DNA of 64,000 nt from CAVTHW01 sp963734625. GTDB lineage: Bacteria; Acidobacteriota; Terriglobia; Bryobacterales; Bryobacteraceae. The position numbers were made by a program, and so were the translations under genes. The notes under the pieces were generated by a model. That model ran no database searches and was not told where the DNA came from. It saw only the letters and a list, made by a program, of their open reading frames with translations. The DNA is taken from positions 351,802-415,801 of the forward strand of contig CAVTHW010000016.1 of NCBI GenBank assembly GCA_963734625.1, written 5' to 3'. Positions 25,652 to 33,689 of the stretch are shown here, in pieces (within the stretch, counting starts at the first letter, position 1; each line of letters starts with the position of its first letter).

Positions 25652-26518
25652 ATGGCGACGCCCGCGCGCACCGCTATCGCACGCAAGTTGTCGATAGATG
25701 CCACAACGGTTCTGCTGATCTCCCGAGGCACGATGTCAGGGGGACAGATGATCGGTGAATGCCTGGCGAACCACGAAGGCATCCGCTGCTTAACCCGGGA
25801 GGATCTGCTGGCGGTTGTAAATCAGTACGGGGACCTTGCCACCCGCGTGACCGCCCAAGTCGAGAACGCCGTTCAAACCTACGAGCGGTTCAGCGAACTC
25901 CGCCGGCCGTACCAGATCCTTATGAGAAAGGCCCTTCTGGAGTATGCGCGGCAAGGACGGCTAGCTTATTTTGGATGCTCCGGGCACCTTCTTCTGGACA
26001 AGGTGACCCATTTCGTGCGGATTCGACTGATTGCCCCTTTGGAATTGAGGGTCGCCAGGACACGAGAGCGCCTGGGATACTCGGAAGCCGAAGCGCGCGA
26101 CTACATCCGCCAGATGGACCAGGAACGGACGCGTTGGGCGCGCTTGATGTACGGGCTGGATATCCGCGATCCCGCGCTGTACGACCTGTGCCTGAACATC
26201 GAGCGGCTGTCGATGGAGGGGGCTTGCGACCTGCTGCGGAAGGTCATGCAACAGGATGACTTCCAGCCCACGCCGGAATCCATCGCGCAGGTGGAAAATG
26301 ACTACATTGCGACGCAGGCGCTGGCATCGCTGGCTACCAACCTCAAGACGTCGCAATTGGAACTCACGGCCGCAGTGAAAGATGGTTCCCTCTATCTCGT
26401 AGGACCTTACCTACCCGAGGACGAGATGAACCTGATCCGCTCAATTGTTGGGTCGGTTCCAGGTGTACGCAGCATCGAGTATGAGCCGGGCTATGCGTCG
26501 GCGTTCGGGCATTCCTGA
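25652..26518 (+). CDS. Cytidylate-kinase-like protein with C-terminal BON domain (paralog 2)
   Basis: 288 aa paralog of the protein at 2450. LLISRGTMSGGQMIGECLAN has Gln in place of the P-loop Lys, so nucleotide binding of the normal kind is doubtful. The rest follows its sister: GCSGHLLLDKVTHFVRIRLI, LELRVARTRERLG, MYGLDIRDPALYDLCLN, and a BON-like end with VPGVRSIEYEPGY. It follows the second HdrD-like gene by 20 bp and closes the Rrf2-controlled run. A copy ahead of the exporter/sat operon and another at the end of the redox operon suggests a shared regulatory or assembly role. Confidence 0.8.
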   Translation: MATPARTAIARKLSIDATTVLLISRGTMSGGQMIGECLANHEGIRCLTREDLLAVVNQYGDLATRVTAQVENAVQTYERFSELRRPYQILMRKALLEYARQGRLAYFGCSGHLLLDKVTHFVRIRLIAPLELRVARTRERLGYSEAEARDYIRQMDQERTRWARLMYGLDIRDPALYDLCLNIERLSMEGACDLLRKVMQQDDFQPTPESIAQVENDYIATQALASLATNLKTSQLELTAAVKDGSLYLVGPYLPEDEMNLIRSIVGSVPGVRSIEYEPGYASAFGHS

Positions 26519-26578
26519 ACGGGTTTGCCCGATGTTCTGAGTTCTCGCCCGGCAGGCGAAGAATAGGGGAGGAGAAGT

Positions 26579-27334
26579 ATGGTGGAGCCGAATGAGGGCG
26601 GGAACGGCGGGCGCGATCCGAACCAAGTCATCGCGCTGCTGACGAAACTGACCGAACTCGAAGAGAAGCAGGCGGCCGCCACAGAGGAGCAGAACGATCT
26701 GGCCAGACGGCGCACTGATACGACTTCGCACCTGGCCTCTTACTCCTCAAAGACAGCCGAGAATGCCGAGAAGCAGACGGGCCTGGCCTTGGAGAGAACT
26801 GCGCTCACCCGCGAGCAGACGCGCCTCTCGACCCGAAGCTCGGAACTGGCGAACATCCGGACGGAATTGGCCCACGACAGGACTTTTCAGGCTGAGGAGC
26901 GAACCAGGCTCGCAAGTCAGCGCACCGATATGGCGCGCCGGAGGACCTCGCTTTCCGATCGGCGCACCGGCCTGGCCGAACAGCGTAACCGCCTCGCCGA
27001 GGACCGAACGGTCGTCGCGGTGACGAGAACCCGGCTCTCTCTTCAGCGCACAGAACTGGCGAAAGGACGGACGTCGTTGGCGCTCATTCGGACGGGTCTG
27101 GCATTTCTGACGGCCGGCGTCACGTTCTTCCGCTACTTCGGCTTGTCGATTTGGACGCTTTTTGACTTAGGTATGGTGTTGTTCAGCACGCTTATGGTCT
27201 ACTACGGCATCGTGGGCTATCGCCGTGCCAAATCGGTGGAACTGACGCTAGCGGAGCTGCTCGATCGCGACCGAGGGAGGTTCGCCTCATTCCGTGGAGG
27301 CGACCTAGTGCGATCGGAGCCGCAGATGCAGTGA
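26579..27334 (+). CDS. Heptad-array membrane protein with DUF202-like C-terminus
   Basis: 251 aa. From about residue 40 to 178 the sequence is a nearly unbroken series of about twenty 7-residue units of the form L-A-x-x-R-T-x. Examples are LALERTA, LANIRTE, LAHDRTF, LASQRTD, LSDRRTG, LAEDRTV and LAKGRTS. The last unit runs into LALIRTGLAFLTAGVTFFRY, which is the signature of DUF202 membrane proteins. Two helices follow (about 180-215), then a soluble tail. The array predicts a long amphipathic helix or coiled coil growing out of the DUF202 start motif. Function unknown. GGGGAGGAG precedes the ATG. Confidence 0.75.
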   Translation: MVEPNEGGNGGRDPNQVIALLTKLTELEEKQAAATEEQNDLARRRTDTTSHLASYSSKTAENAEKQTGLALERTALTREQTRLSTRSSELANIRTELAHDRTFQAEERTRLASQRTDMARRRTSLSDRRTGLAEQRNRLAEDRTVVAVTRTRLSLQRTELAKGRTSLALIRTGLAFLTAGVTFFRYFGLSIWTLFDLGMVLFSTLMVYYGIVGYRRAKSVELTLAELLDRDRGRFASFRGGDLVRSEPQMQ

Positions 27335-27400
27335 GCTCGCAATGGGACAGCGTCTGAAGATGGAGGTATGCTTTAATGCAGCGCCAGCCTGGTGAGCGAG

Positions 27401-27928
27401 ATGAATAGTCTGTCTGAGGTTGGAACGCGCGAGATCATATGGACCGGCCCGGATCCGTCCGGTCGCGTCTATGTCTTGAAGGCGGGAGATCAGGAGATCG
27501 GCAGCCTGAAGCTTGAAGACAAGGCGGGATCTCTTGTCACTGGCAGCCTAGCCGGCCGCGAATGGATCTTCGAGCGCTCTGGCATCCTGCATCCCCGTGT
27601 CAAAATCCGGCCGGCAGATTCCGATGAACCGGTGGCGGAGCTGGCTTTGCGCTTCACCGGCAGCGGTCTCGTCTCCTTTGCCAGCGGCGCTCGCTATTCC
27701 TGGCGGCCCTGCAACGTCTTGACCTCCAGATGGTGCCTCCGGCGCGAAGGGGAGGACAAGCTCATCTGCTTTGTCAAGGAGGGCGGACTGTCGGCAAGAG
27801 GAGCCAGAGTGGTCCCGTGTGTCGACTGCGCGGCCTTGCCGGAATTCCCTGTCCTAGTGCTGCTCGGTTGGTACCTTCGGGTCCTGCTGTCCCATCGGTT
27901 GAGCAACGCGGCTGTTGCATGCGAGTAA
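27401..27928 (+). CDS. Hypothetical protein
   Basis: About 175 aa from ATG 27401 (an in-frame GTG lies at 27392). The sequence looks beta-rich and compact: GRVYVLKAGDQEIGSLKLED, GREWIFERSGILHPRVKIR and ELALRFTGSGLVSF. It has a distant resemblance to tubby/LURP-like folds, in which successive strands describe a scaffold, and ends in a hydrophobic stretch (LVLLGWYLRVLL) that could be a membrane anchor. Family not recognised. It lies between the heptad-array protein and the kinase-like gene, all in one direction. Confidence 0.55.
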   Translation: MNSLSEVGTREIIWTGPDPSGRVYVLKAGDQEIGSLKLEDKAGSLVTGSLAGREWIFERSGILHPRVKIRPADSDEPVAELALRFTGSGLVSFASGARYSWRPCNVLTSRWCLRREGEDKLICFVKEGGLSARGARVVPCVDCAALPEFPVLVLLGWYLRVLLSHRLSNAAVACE

Positions 27929-27978
27929 TGAGCCTCCCAGGTAATTGGGGAAAACCTGTGGCGTGATATGTTTGGTGT

Positions 27979-28956
27979 GTGCCCCCGCTTCCCGACATCC
28001 GTGAGAAGTGGATCCAAGAACGGGCGCTGCAGTTCGCGCTCCACACCCTCTCGGGGCGGCTGTCCATCGTGGACGACACGACCAACTACATGGCCATCGA
28101 TCATGACCAGGTCGTCGAGCTGGAAGGCACTCTGTTCCTGATCCGCGGCAACGAGCATGAAGGACGGTTTGGGATCGACGACCAGCCCAAGTTCTGGGTT
28201 AAGCGCGCCATTGACCTCCAGACGGGCCGGCTGCACATTCTCAAGCTCGTCTTTCACGAGGAGTTTCACGCGCAGGTGGGAAGCCTTCATGTGAAGTGCG
28301 TCCGCAGCCCGGAAAAGGAGGGACAGGTGCTCGAGTTGGTCCGCGGCGATCCTCGATTCATGCAAGGCCGTACGGCGCATGACGTGCGCGGCAACCTGGT
28401 TCGTGTCATCGACCACATCCCCGGTATGGACCTCCTTAGCTACGTTCATTCGCTTCCGGCGCAGCACGAGGAGTACTTCCAGGTGCGCTTCCCTTCGATC
28501 CTCTTGCACGTGATCGGGAGCCTGCGGGGGATTCAGCGGTTGCACGATGCGGGGCTCTGCCACGGGGACATCCGCAACGATCACTTGCTCATCGAGCGCG
28601 CAACCGGACAATACAAGTGGATCGACTTCGACTTGAACGAGGACTTCTTAGATTTCGACGTCTGGAGCGCCGGCAACATCCTGCACTGTGTGGTGGGACG
28701 GGGATTCGTGTCGTTCCGCGATGCCATCCAGAAGTCGCCGGAGCTGGCAGGCTGTCTCTCCGATGACGATGCGTCGGTGTTTTTCCCTCACCGCGTGATG
28801 AATCTGCGCAAGGTGTTCCCGTACGTGCCGGCACGATTGAACGACGTTCTTTTGCGATTTTCCGCCGGGGCCCAACTCTTTTACGACAAGATGTCGCAGG
28901 TGGCGGACGACCTGGAGGAGTACGTCGCTGGCTTGGGGCGGAGCCAGGCTACCTGA
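27979..28956 (+). CDS. Atypical protein-kinase-like protein
   Basis: 325 aa from GTG 27979. The kinase-like core is late: LHDAGLCHGDIRNDHLLIE, equivalent to the catalytic loop (His-Gly-Asp with following Asn), and KWIDFDLNEDFLDFDVWSAG, equivalent to the metal-binding Asp segment. An earlier KFWVKRAIDLQTGRLHILKL strand pair could carry the ATP lysine. The glycine loop is poor. The HGD form is as in aminoglycoside/choline-kinase-like and bacterial atypical kinases. It sits 16 bp ahead of the heme-motif histidine kinase and so may modulate the same pathway. Confidence 0.65.
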   Translation: MPPLPDIREKWIQERALQFALHTLSGRLSIVDDTTNYMAIDHDQVVELEGTLFLIRGNEHEGRFGIDDQPKFWVKRAIDLQTGRLHILKLVFHEEFHAQVGSLHVKCVRSPEKEGQVLELVRGDPRFMQGRTAHDVRGNLVRVIDHIPGMDLLSYVHSLPAQHEEYFQVRFPSILLHVIGSLRGIQRLHDAGLCHGDIRNDHLLIERATGQYKWIDFDLNEDFLDFDVWSAGNILHCVVGRGFVSFRDAIQKSPELAGCLSDDDASVFFPHRVMNLRKVFPYVPARLNDVLLRFSAGAQLFYDKMSQVADDLEEYVAGLGRSQAT

Positions 28957-28972
28957 GCGAGCATTTTGGACC

Positions 28973-30488
28973 ATGCGACGCCGGAGCGCGGCTCTCGAAT
29001 TGACGCTGCTGACCGTGTTTGTGATGGCGGCTCTGCTGGCAGCCTCCTCGTGGGTCTCGCTGCGCTGGCAACGGTCCTGGCTGCTGGGAGAGGCTCGCCG
29101 CGGACTCCTGCTCACCTGCGACGCTTTGGAGGGCAGCCTGCGGCACGCCATGATGCAGAATCGCCGGGAGGAGATTCGCGCCACCATCGAGCGGATTACG
29201 CGCCAGACCCAGGTCCGCCAGATCCGGCTCGTCGAGCACCGGGGACGGATCACTATCTCCACTCGCGCGCAAGATCTGGGTGGGCGTCTTCAAACTGACG
29301 CTCCACCTTGCGCCCTCTGTCATCGGAGCAAGGGAACGCGCCCCGTGTCGCCGCCGGGCGTCGCGGCGCGGACTGTGCTCGACGCGAATAACCTGCGCGC
29401 CTTCACGCCCATCTTGGCCGAACCGGGCTGCGTCAACCAGGCCTGCCACCAGCAGGAGAAGCGCTCCGGCGTGCTTGGCGTGATCGATATTAGCCTGCCT
29501 CTGGATGAGGTCGAGAGGAACCTGGCGGAAACGCGCAGGTGGTCCTTGGCGTTGTCCGGGATATCGGTACTCGCGGGCGCCGTTGTCGTCTGGCTGGTTC
29601 TAGCCCGCCGTTTTCGCCGTCCTATGCAGGATCTGTTGCGAGGCATCCGCCGGGCAGCGGCGGGGGATTTGACTCACCGCATCGCAGTCGGTTCCAATGA
29701 CGAGTTTGGAGAGTTGGCCCATTCCTTCAATGCCATGGCCGAGCAACTGGCCGGCTCCCAACAAAGCCTCATCCAGTCCGAGCGGCTCATCTCCATGGGC
29801 AAGCTTGCCGCCGGCGTGGCCCACGAAATCAACAATCCGCTGACCGGGATCGTATCCTACGCGGAAGCCCTGGCTGAAGACGCCGCCTTGTCGGATCCCC
29901 ACCGCAAGGATTACGAAGTGATCTTGCGCGAAGCCCTGCGCTGCCGGAAGATCGTGCGCGGCTTGTTGGACTTCGCCCGCCAGGACGCCCCGGCTCTGGC
30001 GCCCTCGCATCCCAAGGACCTGATCGAGAGGACGCTGGACGTCGTCGCCCGGCAAGCAACTTTCCGCAACATTGAGGTTCGAAAAGCACATCGAGCCGGA
30101 TCTTCCCCTTATCGAGGTGGACCCTCTCCAGATCGAGCAGGTGCTGCTCAACCTCATCGTCAACGCTCAGCAGGCCATGCCGACTGGGGGCAGGATCGTC
30201 CTTGGCGCCCGGCAGGATGCTGGCGCCGGTCGCGTGGAGCTATCGGTCCAGGACGAAGGTACGGGCATCCCGCCCGAGATCCGCCCGCGCATCTTCGAAC
30301 CGTTCTTCTCCACCAAGCGCGGCAAGACAGACGGGCTCGGCCTGGCTGTGTGCCTGGGAATCGTCCAGCGGCATGGGGGCGCCATCGAAGTGGAAAGCCA
30401 GCCGGGGCAAGGGACTCTCGTCCGGGTGACCCTCCCGGTCGCCCAGGCTCGCACGGCGGCAAAGGAGGGAGATAACGCTGATGCCTGA
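28973..30488 (+). CDS. Membrane histidine kinase with c-type-heme-like sensor motifs (one apparent frameshift)
   Basis: About 505 aa once an extra G near 30076-30077 is skipped; the raw frames are 28973-30475 and 30072-30488. Helix 1 is at about residues 8-24 and helix 2 at about 185-205. They enclose a periplasmic sensor that has CALCH near residue 112 and CVNQACH (C-x4-CH) near 155, likely heme-c attachment sites. HAMP follows (RRPMQDLLRGIRRAAAGDL). HisKA is LISMGKLAAGVAHEINNPLT. The ATPase part is LLNLIVNAQQAMP, VQDEGTGIPPEI and KTDGLGLAVCLGIVQRHGG. It probably senses periplasmic redox or gas ligands. Stop overlaps the receiver-GcvH gene. Confidence 0.83.
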
Positions 30489-31233
30489 ACCTGTACTTGT
30501 CGTTGATGATGAGGAAGTGGTCTTGGACGCGGTGCGCAAAGTGCTGCGGCACGACGATTTCGAGATCGACACGGTCCAGAGCGCCGCCGAGGCCCTGGCG
30601 CTGCTCGGCTCCCGGCCCTATGCCCTGGTGATCACCGACTTGATGATGCCCGGCGTTGACGGGCTTGGTTTGCTCCAGCGCATTCGCGAAATGGGGCTGC
30701 ACCCGCGGACGATCATGATCACTGGGTATCCCACGATTCAAACTGCATTACGCGCCAGGCGGCTGGGGGCCTTCGAGTACGTCACCAAACCGTTCACCCG
30801 CCAGGAGCTGCGCAGCGTCGTGGTGCGCGCCCTCCGAACACCTCAGACAGCGGAAGGATCAGCCACACCGGTAGAGACCTCTGCGCCCGTCTGGTACATC
30901 CCGGACCACGCTTGGGTACGGCTTGAGCCGGATGGTTCTGCGCGGGTCGGCGTCGCGAGTGCGTTTGCCGCCGCGGTCGGCGAGATCGTAAGCCTCGACG
31001 TCCCCGCCGCGGGCGTTCTGCTGGAGCAGGGGCGGGCTTGCGTCTTGATCCGGGCCTCGGATGCTGTGGAGCACTCCTTTTATTGCCCGCTGAGCGGCCG
31101 CGTCTTGGAAGTCAACCAAGCCGTGCTGGGTGATCCGCGGTTGGTCCAATCGAGCCCGGAGGACGCCGGCTGGCTGTTCCGTCTGACCCCACTGCATGCG
31201 GACAGGGAAATCCCTAACCTGGTGCGCGGGTGA
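30481..31233 (+). CDS. Response regulator fused to a GcvH-like domain lacking the lipoyl lysine
   Basis: 250 aa. Residues 1-120 are a receiver: VVDDEEVVLDAV, ITDLMMPGVDGLGLL (Asp near residue 52), IMITGYPTIQT and YVTKPFTRQE. Residues about 138-245 align with glycine-cleavage H protein: YIPDHAWVRLEPDGSARVGV, AVGEIVSLDVPAAGVLLEQG, CPLSGRVLEVNQAVLGDP and a final GWLFRLTPL. In GcvH the lipoylated Lys lies eight residues before the Pro of that YSP-like segment. Here that place is Ala (SDAVEHSFYCP), so the swinging-arm function is lost and the domain may serve as a binding module. It follows the heme-motif kinase with an 8-base overlap. Confidence 0.8.
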   Translation: MPEPVLVVDDEEVVLDAVRKVLRHDDFEIDTVQSAAEALALLGSRPYALVITDLMMPGVDGLGLLQRIREMGLHPRTIMITGYPTIQTALRARRLGAFEYVTKPFTRQELRSVVVRALRTPQTAEGSATPVETSAPVWYIPDHAWVRLEPDGSARVGVASAFAAAVGEIVSLDVPAAGVLLEQGRACVLIRASDAVEHSFYCPLSGRVLEVNQAVLGDPRLVQSSPEDAGWLFRLTPLHADREIPNLVRG

Positions 31234-31266
31234 GCATGGAGGAATGGCTGCTGAGAGTGAGACAGT

Positions 31267-32007
31267 TCACCTGGCCTTCCTCAGTATCGCGATCACCTCC
31301 GTCCGCCCTGTCTTCGCCGCTGCCGACTCTGCAGTCCAGCCAAGATCCGTCCTCGCATTCAGGTCGGCGCCCTTCATGATCAGAAGTTCCACCATCGAAG
31401 TGTGCCCAGCGACCGCTGCAAGCATGCACGCCGTCCAGCCCGCGCTCGTCTTGATGTTGACATCAGCACCCCGCGAGAGCAGCATTCCGGCAACTTCCGT
31501 ATGGCCATTGACCGCCGCCCGCAAGAGCGCGGTCGCGCCGCGCACATCCTTCGCATCGACGGAAGCCCCGGCGGCGAGCAACGCCCGTGTGATGGCGGCA
31601 TCGCCCCTTTGCGCCGCCCGCATCAGGGCGGTCGTGCCGTTGGAGTTCTGGGCGTTCAAAGCCGGCTTCCTGGCCAGTAAGACCCGCACTGTCTCGATGC
31701 CGCCAGTCCTCGCGGCAGACATCAGGGCGGTCACACCGAGTGCGGATTTGGCGTTCACGTTGGCGCCATGAGTTAACAGTGTCTCCACCACGGCCGCGTT
31801 ACCGTTCTGCGCCGCCAGAATCAGCGGGGTCATGTAATCGTCGCCGTGCGCATTCACATCGGCACCCTGTGCCAAGAAGGCGAGTACCTTGGCAGAGTCG
31901 CCATTCCTTGCAGACTCCAACAAGTCGGAGTTCAAATCGCCGGCAGAACTCGGGAGAGTGGCCGCGAACAGCGCGGCAGGAAGTACGAAGCGCCACATCC
32001 GATGCAT
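31267..32007 (-). CDS. Secreted ankyrin-repeat protein
   Basis: About 246 aa from ATG 32007, chosen because GGAGG lies 9 bases upstream; an in-frame ATG at 32061 has no such support. Signal peptide (residues 1-22, ending SSAGD). Then about seven ankyrin repeats of 33 residues, with phrases such as GADVNAHGDDYMTPLILAAQ, GTTALMRAAQRGDAAITRAL and GWTACMLAAVAGHTSMVELL. Predicted periplasmic or extracellular protein-interaction scaffold. Convergent with the receiver-GcvH gene, 33 bp between stops. Confidence 0.85.
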   Translation of the reverse strand: MHRMWRFVLPAALFAATLPSSAGDLNSDLLESARNGDSAKVLAFLAQGADVNAHGDDYMTPLILAAQNGNAAVVETLLTHGANVNAKSALGVTALMSAARTGGIETVRVLLARKPALNAQNSNGTTALMRAAQRGDAAITRALLAAGASVDAKDVRGATALLRAAVNGHTEVAGMLLSRGADVNIKTSAGWTACMLAAVAGHTSMVELLIMKGADLNARTDLGWTAESAAAKTGRTEVIAILRKAR

Positions 32008-32060
32008 GGTGAGCCTCCTCTGTTGGCACCGACGGACCGGATTCTCGGAACTGTAGTTCA

Positions 32061-32088
32061 ATAGTAGCGCTCACGCGCCAGGAGTCAA
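32061..32088 (-). promoter_or_regulatory. Promoter of the ankyrin gene
   Basis: On the minus strand TTGACT (32088-32083) and TACTAT (32066-32061) are 16 bp apart. This leads to a transcript start about 45 bases before the ATG at 32007. Confidence 0.4.
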
Positions 32089-32222
32089 TAGCAAAGTGAT
32101 GCGATGGCGGCGTCCAAAGTTGAGTCCCGAGGTAATAGTTGAAGAGTTTGCGAACCGGTCGCGGACTGGTGATGTTGACACCAGCCGGTTCGGCCCGGGG
32201 GGGTGCCAAGAGGGGGCAAAGG

Positions 32223-32603
32223 ATGGGACAGTCGGTCCAGGAGGTCCTACGTGGGCGTCCGTTCGTGGAGGAAACGGAGCCCCACCATATCGGTAGTCTG
32301 GCGGAGATGGCCAAGGAAGTACGCTTCGAGTAAGACCAGGTCATCTTCCGTGAAGGAGATACCAGCAAACAGCTCTACATTGTGCTGTTCGGCAAGGTAG
32401 CCCTGGAGATCACGACGCACAAATGCGCTTCCTGGCTGCTGACGGTCGAGGATGGACGCGAAGTCGGCTGGTCGTTCCTATTGTCCAAGACAGGGAGGCA
32501 CTTCCGAGCCCGAGCTCTGGAGCGTGTGCGGACGTTTGTGTTCGACGGCGCTGCGCTTCAGAAAGCCTGCGAGGAGGATCCGGTGTGCGGCGGCTCTCTT
32601 TGA
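32223..32603 (+). pseudogene. Decayed cyclic-nucleotide-binding protein
   Basis: From ATG 32223 the frame has an in-frame TAA around 32331 and then continues to 32603. After the stop it reads QVIFREGDTSKQLYIVLFGK, the beta-roll opening of a cNMP-binding domain, then VALEI, REVGWSFLL and a poor remainder. It resembles the intact protein at 14053-14520, though not closely. The tail (AALQKACEEDPVCG) fits the last helix of such domains. One stop and loss of the glycine cassette indicate decay. Confidence 0.55.
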
Positions 32604-32789
32604 GTACCAGAGACTGCGAGCTGTCTGCATAGAAGTTCTGTAAGTTACACCTTAGGGAACAGGATCGGGGCTGCAGGCAAGCGCTCTCTCTCCGGCTTTG
32701 TCTCCAGATTTGGCGCCAAGGACCTTTGGACCGAGCGTCAGGCGATAGGACAGGACCTTCTCCGGGCGCAATGGAGGTGGCCGGTAGCA

Positions 32790-32987
32790 ATGCCGCTATG
32801 CCGTCCTTTGGGCAACGGCTTGTGGGAAGTCCGGACGGACCTGCCCACTAAGCGGACATCGCCCGTGCTGATCTACCTTTACCGAGGACATCTGGTCGCG
32901 CTCCAGGGGTTCATCAAGAAGACGCGGACGACGCCAGACGACGACATCGCCATCGCGCGGAAACGTCAGAAGGAGTTGGAGCAATGA
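32790..32987 (+). CDS. RelE/HigB-type (Gp49-like) toxin, 5' end truncated
   Basis: 65 aa from ATG 32790. The C-terminal half of the toxin family is clear: PLGNGLWEVRTDLP, LIYLYRGHLVALQGFIKKTR and TPDDDIAIARKRQKELEQ. The same frame upstream reads ERQAIGQDLLRAQWRWP, which also belongs to the family. No start codon or complete N-terminus is found before it, so about 25-30 residues are missing. Its stop overlaps the antitoxin ATG, the usual arrangement for this family. Activity is doubtful. Confidence 0.65.
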   Translation: MPLCRPLGNGLWEVRTDLPTKRTSPVLIYLYRGHLVALQGFIKKTRTTPDDDIAIARKRQKELEQ

Positions 32988-33259
32988 GCAAGAAGCATAT
33001 GGGTTCGAGCATCGAAGACTTCCTCAAGGAGGAGGGCATTTTCGAAGAAGCACAGGCGCAGGCAATCAAGGAGGTCGTGGCCTGGCAGCTTGCTGAGGCT
33101 ATGAAGAAAAGAAAGATCTCCAAGAACAAGATGGCCACGTTGCTGAAGACGAGTCGCTCCCAGGTGGATCGTCTGCTCGATCCGCGAAATGACATCACGC
33201 TCTCGAGTCTGCAACGGGCGGCGGCGATTGGGCGCCGGGTCAGCATCGAGTTGGTATGA
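32984..33259 (+). CDS. XRE-type antitoxin (HigA-like)
   Basis: 91 aa. A helix-turn-helix runs from about residue 46 to 85: KRKISKNKMATLLKTSRSQV then LDPRNDITLSSLQRAAAIG. The N-terminal segment (SSIEDFLKEEGIFEEAQAQA) is the usual toxin-binding helix. It follows the truncated toxin with a 4-base overlap. It would neutralise the toxin and repress the pair. It is intact while its partner appears truncated. Confidence 0.78.
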   Translation: MSKKHMGSSIEDFLKEEGIFEEAQAQAIKEVVAWQLAEAMKKRKISKNKMATLLKTSRSQVDRLLDPRNDITLSSLQRAAAIGRRVSIELV

Positions 33260-33411
33260 GTCATGGAAACGGCGAGCGGCAGCACCCCGCCTGCCTGCTC
33301 TGTCCATCCGGAAACTTCACCAGCGCTCTCACTTGGAGTGCGTCAAGAATCTCCTGAAGACGGGTGATCGATACCGTTGGAAAGTCACGGCTGTTCGCAG
33401 CGGCTGATCAC

Positions 33412-33573
33412 ATGTTTGTTGTCGAGCATGAAGACGACTTGGGCAAGGCGGCCGAGTTGGCCGGCCTGCCGGTGGGCCGCATGATCGAGATCCTTGCCGA
33501 GTACGGTGTGGAGAGCAACCTTGAGCACGAGGACTATCTCAAGGGGCTGGAAAACCTCAGGAAGGCGTGGTGA
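33412..33573 (+). CDS. UPF0175-like antitoxin fragment
   Basis: 53 aa from ATG 33412. LGKAAELAGLPVGRMIEILA followed by EYGVESNLEHEDYLKGLENL resembles the second half of UPF0175 antitoxins (the AAELAG..G..EIL pattern). The N-terminal strand of the family is missing. No partner is seen. Probably a remnant. Confidence 0.4.
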   Translation: MFVVEHEDDLGKAAELAGLPVGRMIEILAEYGVESNLEHEDYLKGLENLRKAW

Positions 33574-33689
33574 GGGCTCCGGCCGGGGACTCGGCTTGTG
33601 TTTTTGGTACTGGCTGTAGTCCGCAATAATTCCATCCGGGCTTTTCCAGCCAGTATTCGTGGTGCAAGCCACCGAAAACCGGTCTGCTG

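Noticed and set aside
26600..27120. DNA-level tandem repeat or CRISPR-like array
   Set aside because: The regularity is at the protein level (7-residue units). The DNA units are not identical and have no spacer structure.
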